Source: Streptomyces sp. NBC_00234
GTDB lineage: Bacteria; Actinomycetota; Actinomycetes; Streptomycetales; Streptomycetaceae
DNA length: 64,000 nt
Assembly: GCF_036195325.1 (NCBI RefSeq)
Contig: NZ_CP108101.1
Coordinates: 4,092,001-4,156,000, forward strand
Direction of reading: 5' to 3'
This document shows positions 52,910-61,617 of the stretch, in pieces. The translations under genes and the position numbers were made by a program. The stretch's first letter is position 1. Every line of letters starts with the position of its first letter. Under the pieces are notes generated by a model. It ran no database searches and had not been told where the DNA came from. It saw nothing but the letters and a program-made list of their open reading frames with translations.

Positions 52910-54385
52910 GTGAGTATCCCCGAGCCTTTGGACGACCCCTGGGCCGACACCGGTCCCAGCGACCGTCTGCCCGTCTCCCGTAAGCGACGCGGTGACGGCA
53001 AGGGACGCGACGATCAGCACGACCGGGGTCGCGAGGACAGCTGGGACGGTGGCTCGCCCGGCTTCGAGCGCGTACCTCCGCAGGATCTCGACGCCGAGCA
53101 GTCGGTGCTGGGCGGCATGCTGCTGTCCAAGGACGCCATCGCCGACGTCGTGGAGATCATCAAGGGCCACGACTTCTACCGTCCGGCCCACGAGACCGTC
53201 TACACGGCGATCCTCGACCTCTACGCCAAGGGCGAGCCGGCCGACCCGATCACCGTGGCGGCCGAGCTGGTCAAGCGCGGCGAGATCACCAAGGTCGGCG
53301 GGGCCCCGTATCTGCACACCCTCGTCCAGTCCGTCCCGACCGCGGCGAACGCCTCGTACTACGCGGAGATCGTCCACGAGCGGGCCGTGCTGCGGCGCCT
53401 CGTCGAGGCCGGCACGAAGATCACGCAGATGGGATACGCGGCGGACGGGGACGTCGACGAGATCGTCAACTCCGCCCAGGCCGAGATCTACGCCGTCACC
53501 GAGCAGCGCACCAGCGAGGACTACCTGCCGCTCGGCGACATCATGGAGGGCGCTCTCGACGAGATCGAGGCGATCGGCTCGCGAAGCGGCGAGATGACCG
53601 GTGTGCCCACCGGCTTCACCGACCTCGACGCCCTCACGAACGGCCTGCACCCCGGCCAGATGATCGTCATCGCGGCCCGTCCCGCCATGGGTAAGTCCAC
53701 GCTCGCCCTGGACTTCGCGCGCGCGTGCTCGATCAAGAGCAACCTGCCGAGCGTGATCTTCTCCCTGGAAATGGGCCGGAACGAGATCGCGATGCGACTC
53801 CTGTCGGCCGAGGCCCGGGTGGCGCTCCACCACATGCGCTCCGGCACGATGACGGACGAGGACTGGACACGCCTGGCCCGCCGGATGCCGGACGTCTCGG
53901 CCGCCCCGCTCTACATCGACGACTCGCCGAACCTCTCCATGATGGAGATCCGGGCGAAATGCAGGCGCCTCAAGCAGCGCAACGACCTCAAGCTCGTGGT
54001 CATCGACTATCTGCAGCTGATGCAGTCCGGTGGTTCCAAGCGGGCCGAGAGCCGCCAGCAGGAAGTCTCGGACATGTCCCGAAACCTCAAGCTGCTCGCC
54101 AAGGAGCTGGAGCTCCCGGTGATCGCGCTCTCCCAGCTGAACCGTGGCCCCGAGCAGCGTACGGACAAGAAGCCGATGGTCTCCGACCTGCGTGAATCGG
54201 GTTCCATCGAGCAGGACGCCGACATGGTGATCCTGCTGCACCGTGAGGACGCGTACGAGAAGGAGTCACCGCGCGCGGGCGAGGCGGACCTGATCGTGGC
54301 CAAGCACCGTAACGGTCCGACGGCGACGATCACGGTGGCCTTCCAGGGCCACTACTCGCGCTTCGTGGACATGGCACAGACCTGA
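52910..54385 (+). CDS. dnaB: Replicative DNA helicase DnaB
   Basis: 491 residues from the GTG at 52910 (SD GGGAGGAGG); 59 codons upstream are excluded. N-terminal collar domain (VPPQDLDAEQSVLGGMLLSKDAIADV) after a 60-residue tail, and RecA-like ATPase with Walker A ARPAMGKST and SLEM(G), then DYLQLMQ and SQLNRGPEQR. No intein. Unwinds DNA at forks; should be loaded with DciA and DnaA. Confidence 0.97.
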   Translation: MSIPEPLDDPWADTGPSDRLPVSRKRRGDGKGRDDQHDRGREDSWDGGSPGFERVPPQDLDAEQSVLGGMLLSKDAIADVVEIIKGHDFYRPAHETVYTAILDLYAKGEPADPITVAAELVKRGEITKVGGAPYLHTLVQSVPTAANASYYAEIVHERAVLRRLVEAGTKITQMGYAADGDVDEIVNSAQAEIYAVTEQRTSEDYLPLGDIMEGALDEIEAIGSRSGEMTGVPTGFTDLDALTNGLHPGQMIVIAARPAMGKSTLALDFARACSIKSNLPSVIFSLEMGRNEIAMRLLSAEARVALHHMRSGTMTDEDWTRLARRMPDVSAAPLYIDDSPNLSMMEIRAKCRRLKQRNDLKLVVIDYLQLMQSGGSKRAESRQQEVSDMSRNLKLLAKELELPVIALSQLNRGPEQRTDKKPMVSDLRESGSIEQDADMVILLHREDAYEKESPRAGEADLIVAKHRNGPTATITVAFQGHYSRFVDMAQT

Positions 54386-54607
54386 GTCCGTGCCTGTAGG
54401 TTCTCGGGACACCGAGGTGAGAATCACAAGGGGTAGCAGCACTGCTCAGGCACGTACTGGTCGGCGACCGTGCCCGCCTTGGCCTGTGCGCCCACCAACT
54501 ACCAGTAAAGCCCGTGGGGATGGGCGCCGCGCAAGAGGCCAGTGATCGTCACTGCGGAGGTTGAAACACCTCCGTCAGGCTTCGGGCGGAGACGGCGCTG
54601 CATGGTC
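54386..54607. other. Intergenic, nothing recognised
   Basis: Contains only a small hairpin (GGAGGTTGAAACACCTCC near 54557). The boundary between the core genes and the more variable right end lies here. Confidence 0.4.
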
Positions 54608-55342
54608 TCACCAGGGAATCGGCCCGTCCTCGGCCAGAAAGGCGCCCGTCGGGCCGTCCTCGCCCACAGTCGCCAGGTCGACCGCGACGGCCGCGCCCTC
54701 CTCCGCCGTGCGTATCCCGGTGTGGCGGTTGAGGTCGGTCGCGCAGTAGCCGGGACTCACCGCGTTGACCAGGATCCCTTCGGCGCGCAGTTCATTGGCG
54801 TAGAGCACGGTGATCGCGTTCAGCGCGGTCTTCGAGGTGCAGTAAGGGAGGAGAACCGAGGAGTAGGCGGACCACGGGCTGCCCGGGTCGGCGAGGTGGG
54901 TGAGGGAGCCGAGTTCGCTGGACATGTTGACGATGCGTGCGGCGGCGGCGCGGCGTAGCAGGGGGAGCATGGCGTGGGTCACCGCGATGACGCCGAACAC
55001 GTTGGTCTCGTAGACCTGCCGGACGGTGACGGCGGGGGTTTCACTCGGTTTTTGCGGTCCGGCGGCGATCGCGGCGTTGTTGACGAGGATGTCGAGGCGG
55101 CCGAACGTGGCGTCGATGTGCTTGGCGGCGGCCTGGACCGAGATCTCGTCGGTGACGTCCAGCGGTACGAACCGTACGTCGGCGCCGTCGGCGCGAAGCT
55201 CCTCGGCCGCCGCCTCGCCACGCTCGGCGTTGCGGGCGGCGATCAGCACGGTGATTCCGAGGGCTGCGAGCCTGCGCGCCGTTTCCTTGCCAATGCCCTT
55301 GTTCGCACCGGTGATCAGAGCAGTCTTCTGCGAAGTCGTCAT
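54608..55342 (-). CDS. Short-chain dehydrogenase/reductase
   Basis: 244 residues. Cofactor motif TGANKGIGKE at 14-23 (with the second basic residue usual for NADPH), NNAA near 90 and catalytic Tyr-x3-Lys (PYCTSK) near 168. Ser in MSSELG. Substrate unknown. It is divergent from the LysR gene, 71 bases away, so LysR probably controls it. Confidence 0.9.
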   Translation of the reverse strand: MTTSQKTALITGANKGIGKETARRLAALGITVLIAARNAERGEAAAEELRADGADVRFVPLDVTDEISVQAAAKHIDATFGRLDILVNNAAIAAGPQKPSETPAVTVRQVYETNVFGVIAVTHAMLPLLRRAAAARIVNMSSELGSLTHLADPGSPWSAYSSVLLPYCTSKTALNAITVLYANELRAEGILVNAVSPGYCATDLNRHTGIRTAEEGAAVAVDLATVGEDGPTGAFLAEDGPIPW

Positions 55343-55382
55343 GGCACCCAGCCTCCCCGCACCCCCGGGCGGCAGGGAAAGA

Positions 55383-55396
55383 CCAGAAAACTCTGG
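55383..55396. promoter_or_regulatory. Possible LysR operator
   Basis: Inverted repeat CCAGA-AAAC-TCTGG in the 71-base SDR/lysR divergent spacer; TATAG follows at about 55400. LysR operators are usually T-N11-A with dyad, so the match is only by position. Confidence 0.35.
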
Positions 55397-55413
55397 ATCT
55401 ATAGTCCGCAGAT

Positions 55414-56361
55414 ATGAGTGAGCTAGAGGTGCGGGAGCTGAGGTACTTCATCGCGGTCGCCGAGGAACTGAACTTCAGCCGGGCCGCGCAACGCCTGGGG
55501 ATGGCGCAGCCCCCGCTGTCGAAGGCGATCGCTCAGATGGAGTCCCGGCTCGGTGTACGCCTGCTGGAGCGCACCACCCGGCAGGTGAGGCTGACCACCG
55601 CCGGTCAGGTGCTGCTCGACCAGGCCCGGATCGCGGTCGACGCGGTGCACGCGGCGGCCCGGCGTGCACGCCGGGCCGGTCAGCCGACACCCCAACTCGT
55701 CGTGGCGGTCAAGCCGGGAGGCGATGCCGGGCTGCTGCGGGAGATCCTCGCCGCCTACCGGGGAACGGGTTCGCATCTGCCGCCGCCCGAAGTCGTCGTC
55801 GGCGGCAGCGGAGAGCCGATCGCCATGCTGCGGGACGGCCGTGCCGATGTAGCGCTGCTGCGCAGCCCGTTCGACGGGCAAGGGCTGGATTCCCAGACGC
55901 TCGTGGTCGAGCCGCGACTGGCCGTCCTCCCCGCCGCGCACCGCCTGGCCGGACGCCGGCGACTGCGGCTGACCGACCTCAAGGGCGAACCGATCCCACG
56001 CTGGAAAGGGGCCGCCCCCTCCACCACCGCCTACTACACAGGATGCGACGGAGCGGAAGCAGGCGATGGCCAGACGGGCTTGGCGCCGGCCGACACTCCT
56101 GAGGGGCCGCTCGTGGCCAGCGTCGAGCAACTCCTGGAGGTGGTCGGACTGGGCCAGGCAGTGGCGTTCCTGTCACTCTCCACCACCAAGCGGCACCAGC
56201 GCCCTGACATCGCATACCGGCCGGTCACCGGCCTCAGCCCCAGCGCGGTCATGGTCGCCTGGCCGGAGACCTCGCGATCCGCGGCCGTCGCCGCCTTCGT
56301 CCGAGCCGCCCACGACGTCGCCGCCCACCACCCCGACCACCTGACCGCACTGGCCTACTGA
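55414..56361 (+). CDS. LysR-family transcriptional regulator
   Basis: 315 residues. N-terminal wHTH (ELRYFIAVAEELNFSRAAQRLGMAQPPLSKAIAQ) and a substrate-binding domain. Divergent from the SDR gene, the usual LysR arrangement with the regulated gene. Confidence 0.92.
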   Translation: MSELEVRELRYFIAVAEELNFSRAAQRLGMAQPPLSKAIAQMESRLGVRLLERTTRQVRLTTAGQVLLDQARIAVDAVHAAARRARRAGQPTPQLVVAVKPGGDAGLLREILAAYRGTGSHLPPPEVVVGGSGEPIAMLRDGRADVALLRSPFDGQGLDSQTLVVEPRLAVLPAAHRLAGRRRLRLTDLKGEPIPRWKGAAPSTTAYYTGCDGAEAGDGQTGLAPADTPEGPLVASVEQLLEVVGLGQAVAFLSLSTTKRHQRPDIAYRPVTGLSPSAVMVAWPETSRSAAVAAFVRAAHDVAAHHPDHLTALAY

Positions 56362-56441
56362 CCGGGGCCACTCACCCCTCGCCATGACGATCACCGCAGG
56401 ACCAATTTCAGACAACGACCAGCGCGAAGAAAGGCCGGACA

Positions 56442-56492
56442 GGTCAGGAATCGAGAAGCGCGGGCCCGGGAGCCGTGCCTAGCATGATCGTC
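56442..56492 (+). promoter_or_regulatory. VOC1 promoter (duplicated element, leaderless)
   Basis: GGTCAGGAATCGAGAAGC (56442-56459) lies where an activator would touch the -35, and TAGCAT (56480-56485) is a -10 seven bases before the ATG at 56493, so the transcript would be leaderless. The same block recurs at 57501-57551 with equal spacing. Confidence 0.6.
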
Positions 56493-56903
56493 ATGGACAT
56501 CACCATTCATACGAGCTTCCTCCCGCACGACGACCCGGACGCGTCCCTGGTCTTCTACCGCGACGTCCTCGGCTTCGAGGTCCGCAGCGATGTCGGGCAG
56601 GGCAAGATGCGCTGGATCACGGTCGGCCCCGTCGGCCAGCCCGGTACGTCCATCCTCCTTGCGCCGCCGGCCGCCGATCCCGGGGTCACCGAGGACGAGC
56701 GCCGCACCATCGCCGAGATGATGGCCAAGGGCACGTACGGCTGGATCCTGCTGGCCACCCGGGACCTCGACGGCACCTTCGAGAAGGTGCAGGCCGGTGA
56801 CACGGAGGTGGTCCAGGAGCCGACCGAGCAGCCGTACGGCATCCGCGACTGTGCCTTCCGCGATCCCGCGGGCAACCTCATCCGCATCCAGGAAGTTCGC
56901 TGA
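56493..56903 (+). CDS. Glyoxalase-fold (VOC) protein 1
   Basis: 136 residues from ATG 56493 (MDITIHTSFLPHDD); GTG 56475 and ATG 56484 are in frame, but the promoter spacing favours 56493. One VOC module (LVFYRDVLGFEVR, then FRDPAGNLIRIQEV) with the metal-binding Glu near the end. Substrate unknown. AraC and a second VOC gene follow. Confidence 0.85.
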   Translation: MDITIHTSFLPHDDPDASLVFYRDVLGFEVRSDVGQGKMRWITVGPVGQPGTSILLAPPAADPGVTEDERRTIAEMMAKGTYGWILLATRDLDGTFEKVQAGDTEVVQEPTEQPYGIRDCAFRDPAGNLIRIQEVR

Positions 56904-56974
56904 GCCCTCCGGCGCACCATCGCGGTGGTGCCGCGATGCCCGGATGCCGCCGAGCAGGTGCTCGGCCCTCTCGT

Positions 56975-57003
56975 ACCGGCCTGTCGACTACCGGCAGGCC
57001 GGT
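56975..57003 (+). terminator. Terminator after VOC1
   Basis: Stem ACCGGCCTG / CAGGCCGGT with an 11-base loop, followed by TGTT. Confidence 0.65.
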
Positions 57004-57081
57004 TGTTGCCATGGAGCACCTCGCCGGCTGCCTCACGCGGATGCCGGGTGCTCGCGGACATCGATGTGGAGGAGTTCTCTC

Positions 57082-57546
57082 ATGTGTCATCCCTCGTGGG
57101 GACGCGCACGCGCCGCGGCTCAGCGTCTGAGCGACTTCGCGCGGCTGCGCCGCGTCCGGGATCGGATAGACCGGGAGTACGCGCAGCCGCTGGACGTCGA
57201 GGCGCTCGCCCGCGGTGCCGGCATGTCCGCCGGGCACCTCAGCCGCGAGTTCAGGCTGGCGTACGGGGAGTCGCCGTACGCGTACCTGATGACGCGTCGC
57301 ATAGAGCGTGCGACAGCGCTGCTGCGCCGTGGCGACCTCGGCGTCACCGAGGTCTGCTCCGAGGTCGGCTGCTCGTCGCTGGGTACCTTCAGCACCCGCT
57401 TCACCGAGCTCGTCGGGGTGCCGCCGGCCGCTTACCGGTGCGGCGCGACAGGGGCTGTGGCGGGGATGCCGGCGTGCGTGGCGAGACAGGCGGCGAGACC
57501 GGTCAGGAATCAAGAAGCACCGGCCCCGGAGCCACAACTAGCGTGA
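57082..57546 (+). CDS. Short AraC-family regulator
   Basis: 154 residues from ATG 57082 (GGAGGA SD). Consists almost only of the double-HTH AraC DNA-binding domain (RRVRDRIDREYAQPLDVEALARGAGMSAGHLSREF, then GVTEVCSEVGCSSLGTFSTRF). Its last codons run into the promoter block of the next VOC gene. Such short AraC regulators lack a ligand domain and act with a paired protein. It is likely to bind the repeated element at 56442 and 57501. Confidence 0.88.
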   Translation: MCHPSWGRARAAAQRLSDFARLRRVRDRIDREYAQPLDVEALARGAGMSAGHLSREFRLAYGESPYAYLMTRRIERATALLRRGDLGVTEVCSEVGCSSLGTFSTRFTELVGVPPAAYRCGATGAVAGMPACVARQAARPVRNQEAPAPEPQLA

Positions 57547-57551
57547 TGGTC
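57501..57551 (+). promoter_or_regulatory. VOC2 promoter (duplicated element, leaderless)
   Basis: GGTCAGGAATCAAGAAGC (57501-57518) then TAGCGT (57539-57544), seven bases before ATG 57552; 46 of 56 bases match the VOC1 block by my count. It overlaps the 3' end of the AraC gene. Confidence 0.6.
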
Positions 57552-58178
57552 ATGGAATTCATCGAATCCGTCACTCTCGACGTGGCCGACCCCACGGCCG
57601 CCCACCACTTCTACAGCACCGCCTTCGGACTGGACGCGCAGATCCGTCTGCGCGCCTCGGAGGCGCCCACCACCGGCTTCCGGGGCTTCACGATGGCGCT
57701 CACGGTGTCCCAGCCGGCCGACGTCGACAGCCTGGTCGACGCCGCCGTCGCCGCGGGCGCCACGCCGCTGAAGCCCGCCGCGAAGTCGCTCTGGGGTTAC
57801 GGCGGTGTCGTGCAGGCCCCGGACGGGACGATCTGGAAGGTCGCGACCTCCGCGAAGAAGGACACCGGTCCCGCCACCCGCCGGATCGACGAGATCGTGC
57901 TCCTGCTGGGAGTCGCGGACGTGATCGCGAGCAAGCGGTTCTACGTTGGCCAGGGGCTCGCCGTGGGGAAGAGCTTCGGCCGCGTGTACGTCGAGTTCGC
58001 CGCCGGGTCGAGTCCCGTCAAGCTGGCGCTGTACCGGCGCCGCGCCCTGGCCAAGGACGTCGGCGTCTCTCCCGACGGCACCGGCTCCCACCGCCTCATG
58101 ATCGGCGGCGGTGCCGGGTCCTTCACCGACCCGGACGGGTTCGACTGGGAGGCCGTGTCGCCGGCCCGCACGGCCTGA
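57552..58178 (+). CDS. Glyoxalase-fold (VOC) protein 2, two modules
   Basis: 208 residues. Two VOC modules in tandem: FIESVTLDVADPTAAHHFYS to about 105, and DEIVLLLGVADVIASKRFYV to the end, with the FTDPDGFDWEAV ending typical of VOC. ATG at 57546 is an alternative; the leaderless spacing supports 57552. Substrate unknown. Confidence 0.85.
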   Translation: MEFIESVTLDVADPTAAHHFYSTAFGLDAQIRLRASEAPTTGFRGFTMALTVSQPADVDSLVDAAVAAGATPLKPAAKSLWGYGGVVQAPDGTIWKVATSAKKDTGPATRRIDEIVLLLGVADVIASKRFYVGQGLAVGKSFGRVYVEFAAGSSPVKLALYRRRALAKDVGVSPDGTGSHRLMIGGGAGSFTDPDGFDWEAVSPARTA

Positions 58179-58197
58179 TGTCCGCTGTCCCACCCGC

Positions 58198-58248
58198 CCG
58201 GTTCGCAGCGGCCACGAGTCCGCGAAGCTGTTGGCCGCTGTGAACCGG
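58198..58248 (+). terminator. Hairpin after VOC2
   Basis: A 17-bp stem with one G-T pair (58198-58214 with 58232-58248). A second stem, GAGCCCG/CGGGCTC (58262-58287), lies before the PPOX SD and could be an attenuator. Confidence 0.6.
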
Positions 58249-58311
58249 CCGACGCCCGAAGGAGCCCGCCCACTTGGGGCCGGGCTCTCCGCGAAGTGAT
58301 CTGGAGGAACC

Positions 58312-58767
58312 ATGACAGGCGCGCCGCCGCGTGGACGTGAGGAGAGGCTGCGGGACACCCGCGCGAGACTGGAGAGCGACATCGATCTCTGGGTCGCGAC
58401 GGCGGGTTCGGAGTCCGGCGTCCACCTCGTTCCGCTCTCGTACCTCTGGGACGGGACAGCGTTCCTCGTATCGACGCCGCGCTCCTCCGTCACCGGCCGC
58501 AATCTGCTCGCGGACCCCCGCGTACGACTCAGCCTCGGGCCGACCCGTGACGTGGTCGTCGTCGACGGCGCGGCGGAGCCGGTGGACATCGCCGGGCTCG
58601 CCCCCGGCACGGGCGACGCGTTCGCCGCCAAGACCGGTTTCGACCCGAGCGGGCTCGACGAGCCGTACCAGTACTTCCTGATCCGGCCGAGGCGTATCCA
58701 GGCATGGCGTGAGGCGAACGAGCTGCGGGGACGCGACCTCATGCGCGACGGCCGCTGGCTCGGCTGA
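58312..58767 (+). CDS. PPOX-class flavoprotein
   Basis: 151 residues. Single split beta-barrel of the pyridoxamine-phosphate-oxidase / F420-dependent family (LWVATAGSESGVHLVPLSYLWDGTAFLVSTP; YQYFLIRPRRIQAW). It may bind FMN or F420; function unknown. Good SD GGAGG. Confidence 0.82.
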   Translation: MTGAPPRGREERLRDTRARLESDIDLWVATAGSESGVHLVPLSYLWDGTAFLVSTPRSSVTGRNLLADPRVRLSLGPTRDVVVVDGAAEPVDIAGLAPGTGDAFAAKTGFDPSGLDEPYQYFLIRPRRIQAWREANELRGRDLMRDGRWLG

Positions 58768-58970
58768 CCGCCGTACCGGAGGCGAAGGGCTACCGGATAC
58801 CGAGCAGAGAGACCGGTGAGAGACCCGGCTCCGAGGATGAACCGGATTCAGGGTGGCCGCCCCGTCCGAACCCGTGCGCCGAACCAGGCCCCGACCGAGG
58901 GCCGGGGGCCGGCTGCCTGCCCGTGAGGGGCGCGGCGGTGACGTCGTGGTGTTCCCTCTCACCGGGGCCG

Positions 58971-58994
58971 GCAGTCCCGGGTTCCCGGGACTGC
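58971..58994 (+). promoter_or_regulatory. Palindrome upstream of the BLIP-like gene
   Basis: Perfect GCAGTCCCGGG-TT-CCCGGGACTGC, 22 bases upstream of the ATG at 59017. It could be an operator or a terminator of the previous gene. Confidence 0.5.
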
Positions 58995-59016
58995 GTCCTT
59001 CCGACAGGAGCTGCAC

Positions 59017-59607
59017 ATGCGCTTCCTCCGTCTCGCCGCCTCCGCCACCCTCGCCGCAGCCCTGGTGGGTTCCGCCGCGGCGACCTCATCGGCGGCCAAG
59101 CCCCCGCCGAACGACAACTACCTCACCGACACCAAGTACGACGCCGTCTCCCTCGGCATGACCCAGCAGCAGGTCGAGGACTTGATCGGTCCGCAGCCCT
59201 CCTGTTCGGGCACTCCCGAGGGCCTGATGTGCTGGACGGCGAACCAATTCGTCGACCAGACCGCGACGTTCACTTTCAACGCCGACGACAGGCTGTACAA
59301 GAAGGAGAAGAGCTTCCCCTTCGCCTACGGCTGGTACACCTACGACCTGCCCCGGACCATGACGAAGGCTCAGTACGAGGAGCAGTTCGCGGTGGGCGAC
59401 ACCCTGGCCGAGGTCAACGCGATCATCGCGGGCACCGCCTGCACCGACATCTCGGTCGAGCACCCCAACTATCCGTCCTCCAGCGGGTGGAAGACCCTGA
59501 TCGAGTGCACCGGGACCATCGATGAGTCGTATCCGACGATCGACTTCTTCTTCACCGACGGCCGGCTGACGGAGAAGACCTACTCCTCCCGCGACGACAT
59601 GCGCTGA
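59017..59607 (+). CDS. Secreted beta-lactamase-inhibitor-protein-like (BLIP) protein
   Basis: 196 residues. Signal peptide 1 to about 27 (ending SSAA), then two BLIP-type repeats: YDAVSLGMTQQQVEDLIG (41-58) and YEEQFAVGDTLAEVNAIIA (120-138). There are four Cys at 63, 72, 142 and 164. BLIP has two disulfides with spacings 12 and 22; here 9 and 22. YPSSSG and FFFTDGRL also match the BLIP C-terminus. A family member is likely, but inhibitory activity is not shown: the Asp49 loop is one residue shorter, so the key Asp is not clearly conserved. SD AGGAG. Confidence 0.85.
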   Translation: MRFLRLAASATLAAALVGSAAATSSAAKPPPNDNYLTDTKYDAVSLGMTQQQVEDLIGPQPSCSGTPEGLMCWTANQFVDQTATFTFNADDRLYKKEKSFPFAYGWYTYDLPRTMTKAQYEEQFAVGDTLAEVNAIIAGTACTDISVEHPNYPSSSGWKTLIECTGTIDESYPTIDFFFTDGRLTEKTYSSRDDMR

Positions 59608-59647
59608 CCCGGACGTACGCCTCGCCGGCCTCCGTCGGCCGTGCCCG

Positions 59648-59683
59648 CGGCGCCACGCCGCCGCTCCGCGGTCCGTGGCGCCG
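59648..59683. terminator. Hairpin between convergent BLIP-like and DoxX genes
   Basis: CGGCGCCAC (59648-59656) pairs with GTGGCGCCG (59675-59683). Confidence 0.6.
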
Positions 59684-59697
59684 TGGCGGTTGCGGTG

Positions 59698-60045
59698 TCA
59701 GGCGGCGAAGCCCAGGGCCAGGGCGCCGACCACCGGGGCCATGTACACCAGCGGGAAAGGGACATGGGCGTACGAACGGGCCCGGATCACGGTGATGACG
59801 GCGCCGGTGAAGTACAGCACCAGGCCGAAGCCGGCCAGAACGCCGACAGCCGGTACGAGCAGGCCGGCCAGGAGGCCCAGCGCCCCTGCGGCCTTTGCCG
59901 TGCCGAGCCAGGGCCACCACGACCGGGGAACGCCGTAATCGGCCAGCGGCTCCACGACCCACGCGGCGCGGCGGAAGACCGAGACGGCGGAGAATCCGGC
60001 CATCACGGCGGCCAGGACAGTGACGACGACGTATGTGGTGGACAT
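59698..60045 (-). CDS. DoxX-family membrane protein
   Basis: 115 residues from ATG 60045 (alternative 60060). Four membrane helices (TYVVVTVLAAVMAGFSAV; LGTAKAAGALGLLAGLL; VGVLAGFGLVLYFTGAVIT; LVYMAPVVGALALGFA). DoxX-like family, function varied; downstream of TetR on the same strand and probably controlled by it. Confidence 0.82.
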   Translation of the reverse strand: MSTTYVVVTVLAAVMAGFSAVSVFRRAAWVVEPLADYGVPRSWWPWLGTAKAAGALGLLAGLLVPAVGVLAGFGLVLYFTGAVITVIRARSYAHVPFPLVYMAPVVGALALGFAA

Positions 60046-60204
60046 CAGGAGTGCTCCCATCGGGGGGCCGGGCGTTCCGGCCGGTTCGGGTCCGTCACTT
60101 CCATGACCCGGCGGGACGGGAGAATGTGACCGGTGGGCGGCATCCATGTGTGACCGGTGGTTGGCACCATGTCCGAGCACCCCCGATGGGCGGGCGATGT
60201 GGTG

Positions 60205-60777
60205 TCAGCGGGGGACGATCTGGTTGACCACGGTCTCCACCAGAGCGTCGAGCTCGATGTCGGGCAGGGCCCCGGGCAGTGTGAAGTGCTCCAGGAGCAC
60301 GCCGGTCATGGCCAGGTAGAGCACGAGGAACGTGTCGTCGTCGCCCGGCAGGCCCGCGTTCCGGTGGAATTCGGCGTTCCCGTCGAACTCCGCGCGCACC
60401 GCCCGTGTCAGCTGGACGCGGAGAGCGGGCCGGCGCGTGGCCTCCAGGCGCAGTTCGAGCATGGCCAGGTAGCCGGTGCGGTCGTCCGTCATGCGCTGGA
60501 CCAGCCATCGCATCAGGGAAGTGACCAGCTCGCGTGAGGGAGCGGGGCGCAGTGCCTCTTCGACCATGGCCGGGTCCGGCGTCATGCGGCTGTTGATACG
60601 CGCGCCCGCCTGCATGAACAGGTCGTCCCGGCTGGCGAAGTAGTTGGAGGACGTGCCCACGGGTACACCCGCCCGGGCATCCACGGCGCGGAAGGTGAGT
60701 CCGCGGGCTCCTTCGTCCGCCAGCACCTCGATGGCGGCGTCGGTGAGCGCTGTCCTGCGTTCCGGATTCCTGGCCAT
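60205..60777 (-). CDS. TetR-family regulator
   Basis: 190 residues from ATG 60777 (GGGAGAGG SD). N-terminal TetR HTH (LTFRAVDARAGVPVGTSSNYFASRDDLF) and an all-helical ligand domain. Divergent from the DHFR-like gene; the DoxX gene follows on the same strand. Confidence 0.9.
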   Translation of the reverse strand: MARNPERRTALTDAAIEVLADEGARGLTFRAVDARAGVPVGTSSNYFASRDDLFMQAGARINSRMTPDPAMVEEALRPAPSRELVTSLMRWLVQRMTDDRTGYLAMLELRLEATRRPALRVQLTRAVRAEFDGNAEFHRNAGLPGDDDTFLVLYLAMTGVLLEHFTLPGALPDIELDALVETVVNQIVPR

Positions 60778-60931
60778 GGGCCTCTCCCGTCGGGTTCGCC
60801 CCTCCGACAAAGGGGCTTGCTTAACCACTACATGTGAAGCACTATAGATGACGTGGTTGCGGCGCGGGGACACGGCGCCGCGACGACGGACGTGATCATT
60901 GGCCACTTGGCCTACGGGGAACGGGGACTAC

Positions 60932-61516
60932 ATGCGCAAGCTCACCTACTTCATCGCCTGCTCGATCGACGGTTTCATCGGGGACCCGAGTGGCGACGCA
61001 GCATCGATGTACCCCTTCGTCGACGAGGAGCTCCTCGCCTTCCTCAAGGCGGAGTATCCGGAGACCGTCCCGGCCGCGGGCCGGGAGGCTCTGGGGTTCC
61101 ACGACGCGAAGCACCAGCACTTCGACACGGTGATCCAGGGGCGCGCCAGCTACCAGCTGGCTCTGGACACCGGCATCACCAGCCCGTACGCCCACCTCCG
61201 CGAGCTCGTCGCCTCCAGCACGCTGAAGGAATCACCGGACGCGCATGTGGAGCTGGTCTCCGGGGACCTGGTCGGGCGCATCCGGGAGCTCAAGGCGGAG
61301 AGCGGTGACCTGGGGATCTGGCTCTGCGGTGGATCCACGCTGGCGGGCGAGCTGATCGACGAGGTCGACGAGCTCGTGATCAAGACCTATCCGCTGGTGT
61401 ACGGCTCCGGCATGCCGATGTTCGGCTCGGACTTCAGCCCCACCGAATTCACCCTCGACGACGTGCGTACCTTCGGCAACGGTGTGCTGGTCAGGACGTA
61501 CACCCGCAAGCGCTGA
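60932..61516 (+). CDS. DHFR / RibD-C domain reductase
   Basis: 194 residues (MRKLTYFIACSIDGFIGDPSGD; IWLCGGSTLAGELIDEVDELVI; YPLVYGSGMPMF). NADPH-dependent reductase fold related to dihydrofolate reductase. Substrate unknown. Divergent from TetR. Confidence 0.88.
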   Translation: MRKLTYFIACSIDGFIGDPSGDAASMYPFVDEELLAFLKAEYPETVPAAGREALGFHDAKHQHFDTVIQGRASYQLALDTGITSPYAHLRELVASSTLKESPDAHVELVSGDLVGRIRELKAESGDLGIWLCGGSTLAGELIDEVDELVIKTYPLVYGSGMPMFGSDFSPTEFTLDDVRTFGNGVLVRTYTRKR

Positions 61517-61605
61517 GTCGCCGGCCGGCGGGTCCCTGCGGTGCCGGGGCGGATGCCCACTTCAGCGCCCCGCGAAAACGGCTCGCCAGGCGGCTTCCGC
61601 CCGGG

Positions 61606-61617
61606 TAGTCCTTGACC
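61606..61617 (+). promoter_or_regulatory. Possible leaderless promoter of the serine hydrolase
   Basis: TAGTCC (61606-61611) with six bases to the ATG at 61618; no SD exists. The -35 region has no AraC-like block as in the VOC genes. Confidence 0.4.
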
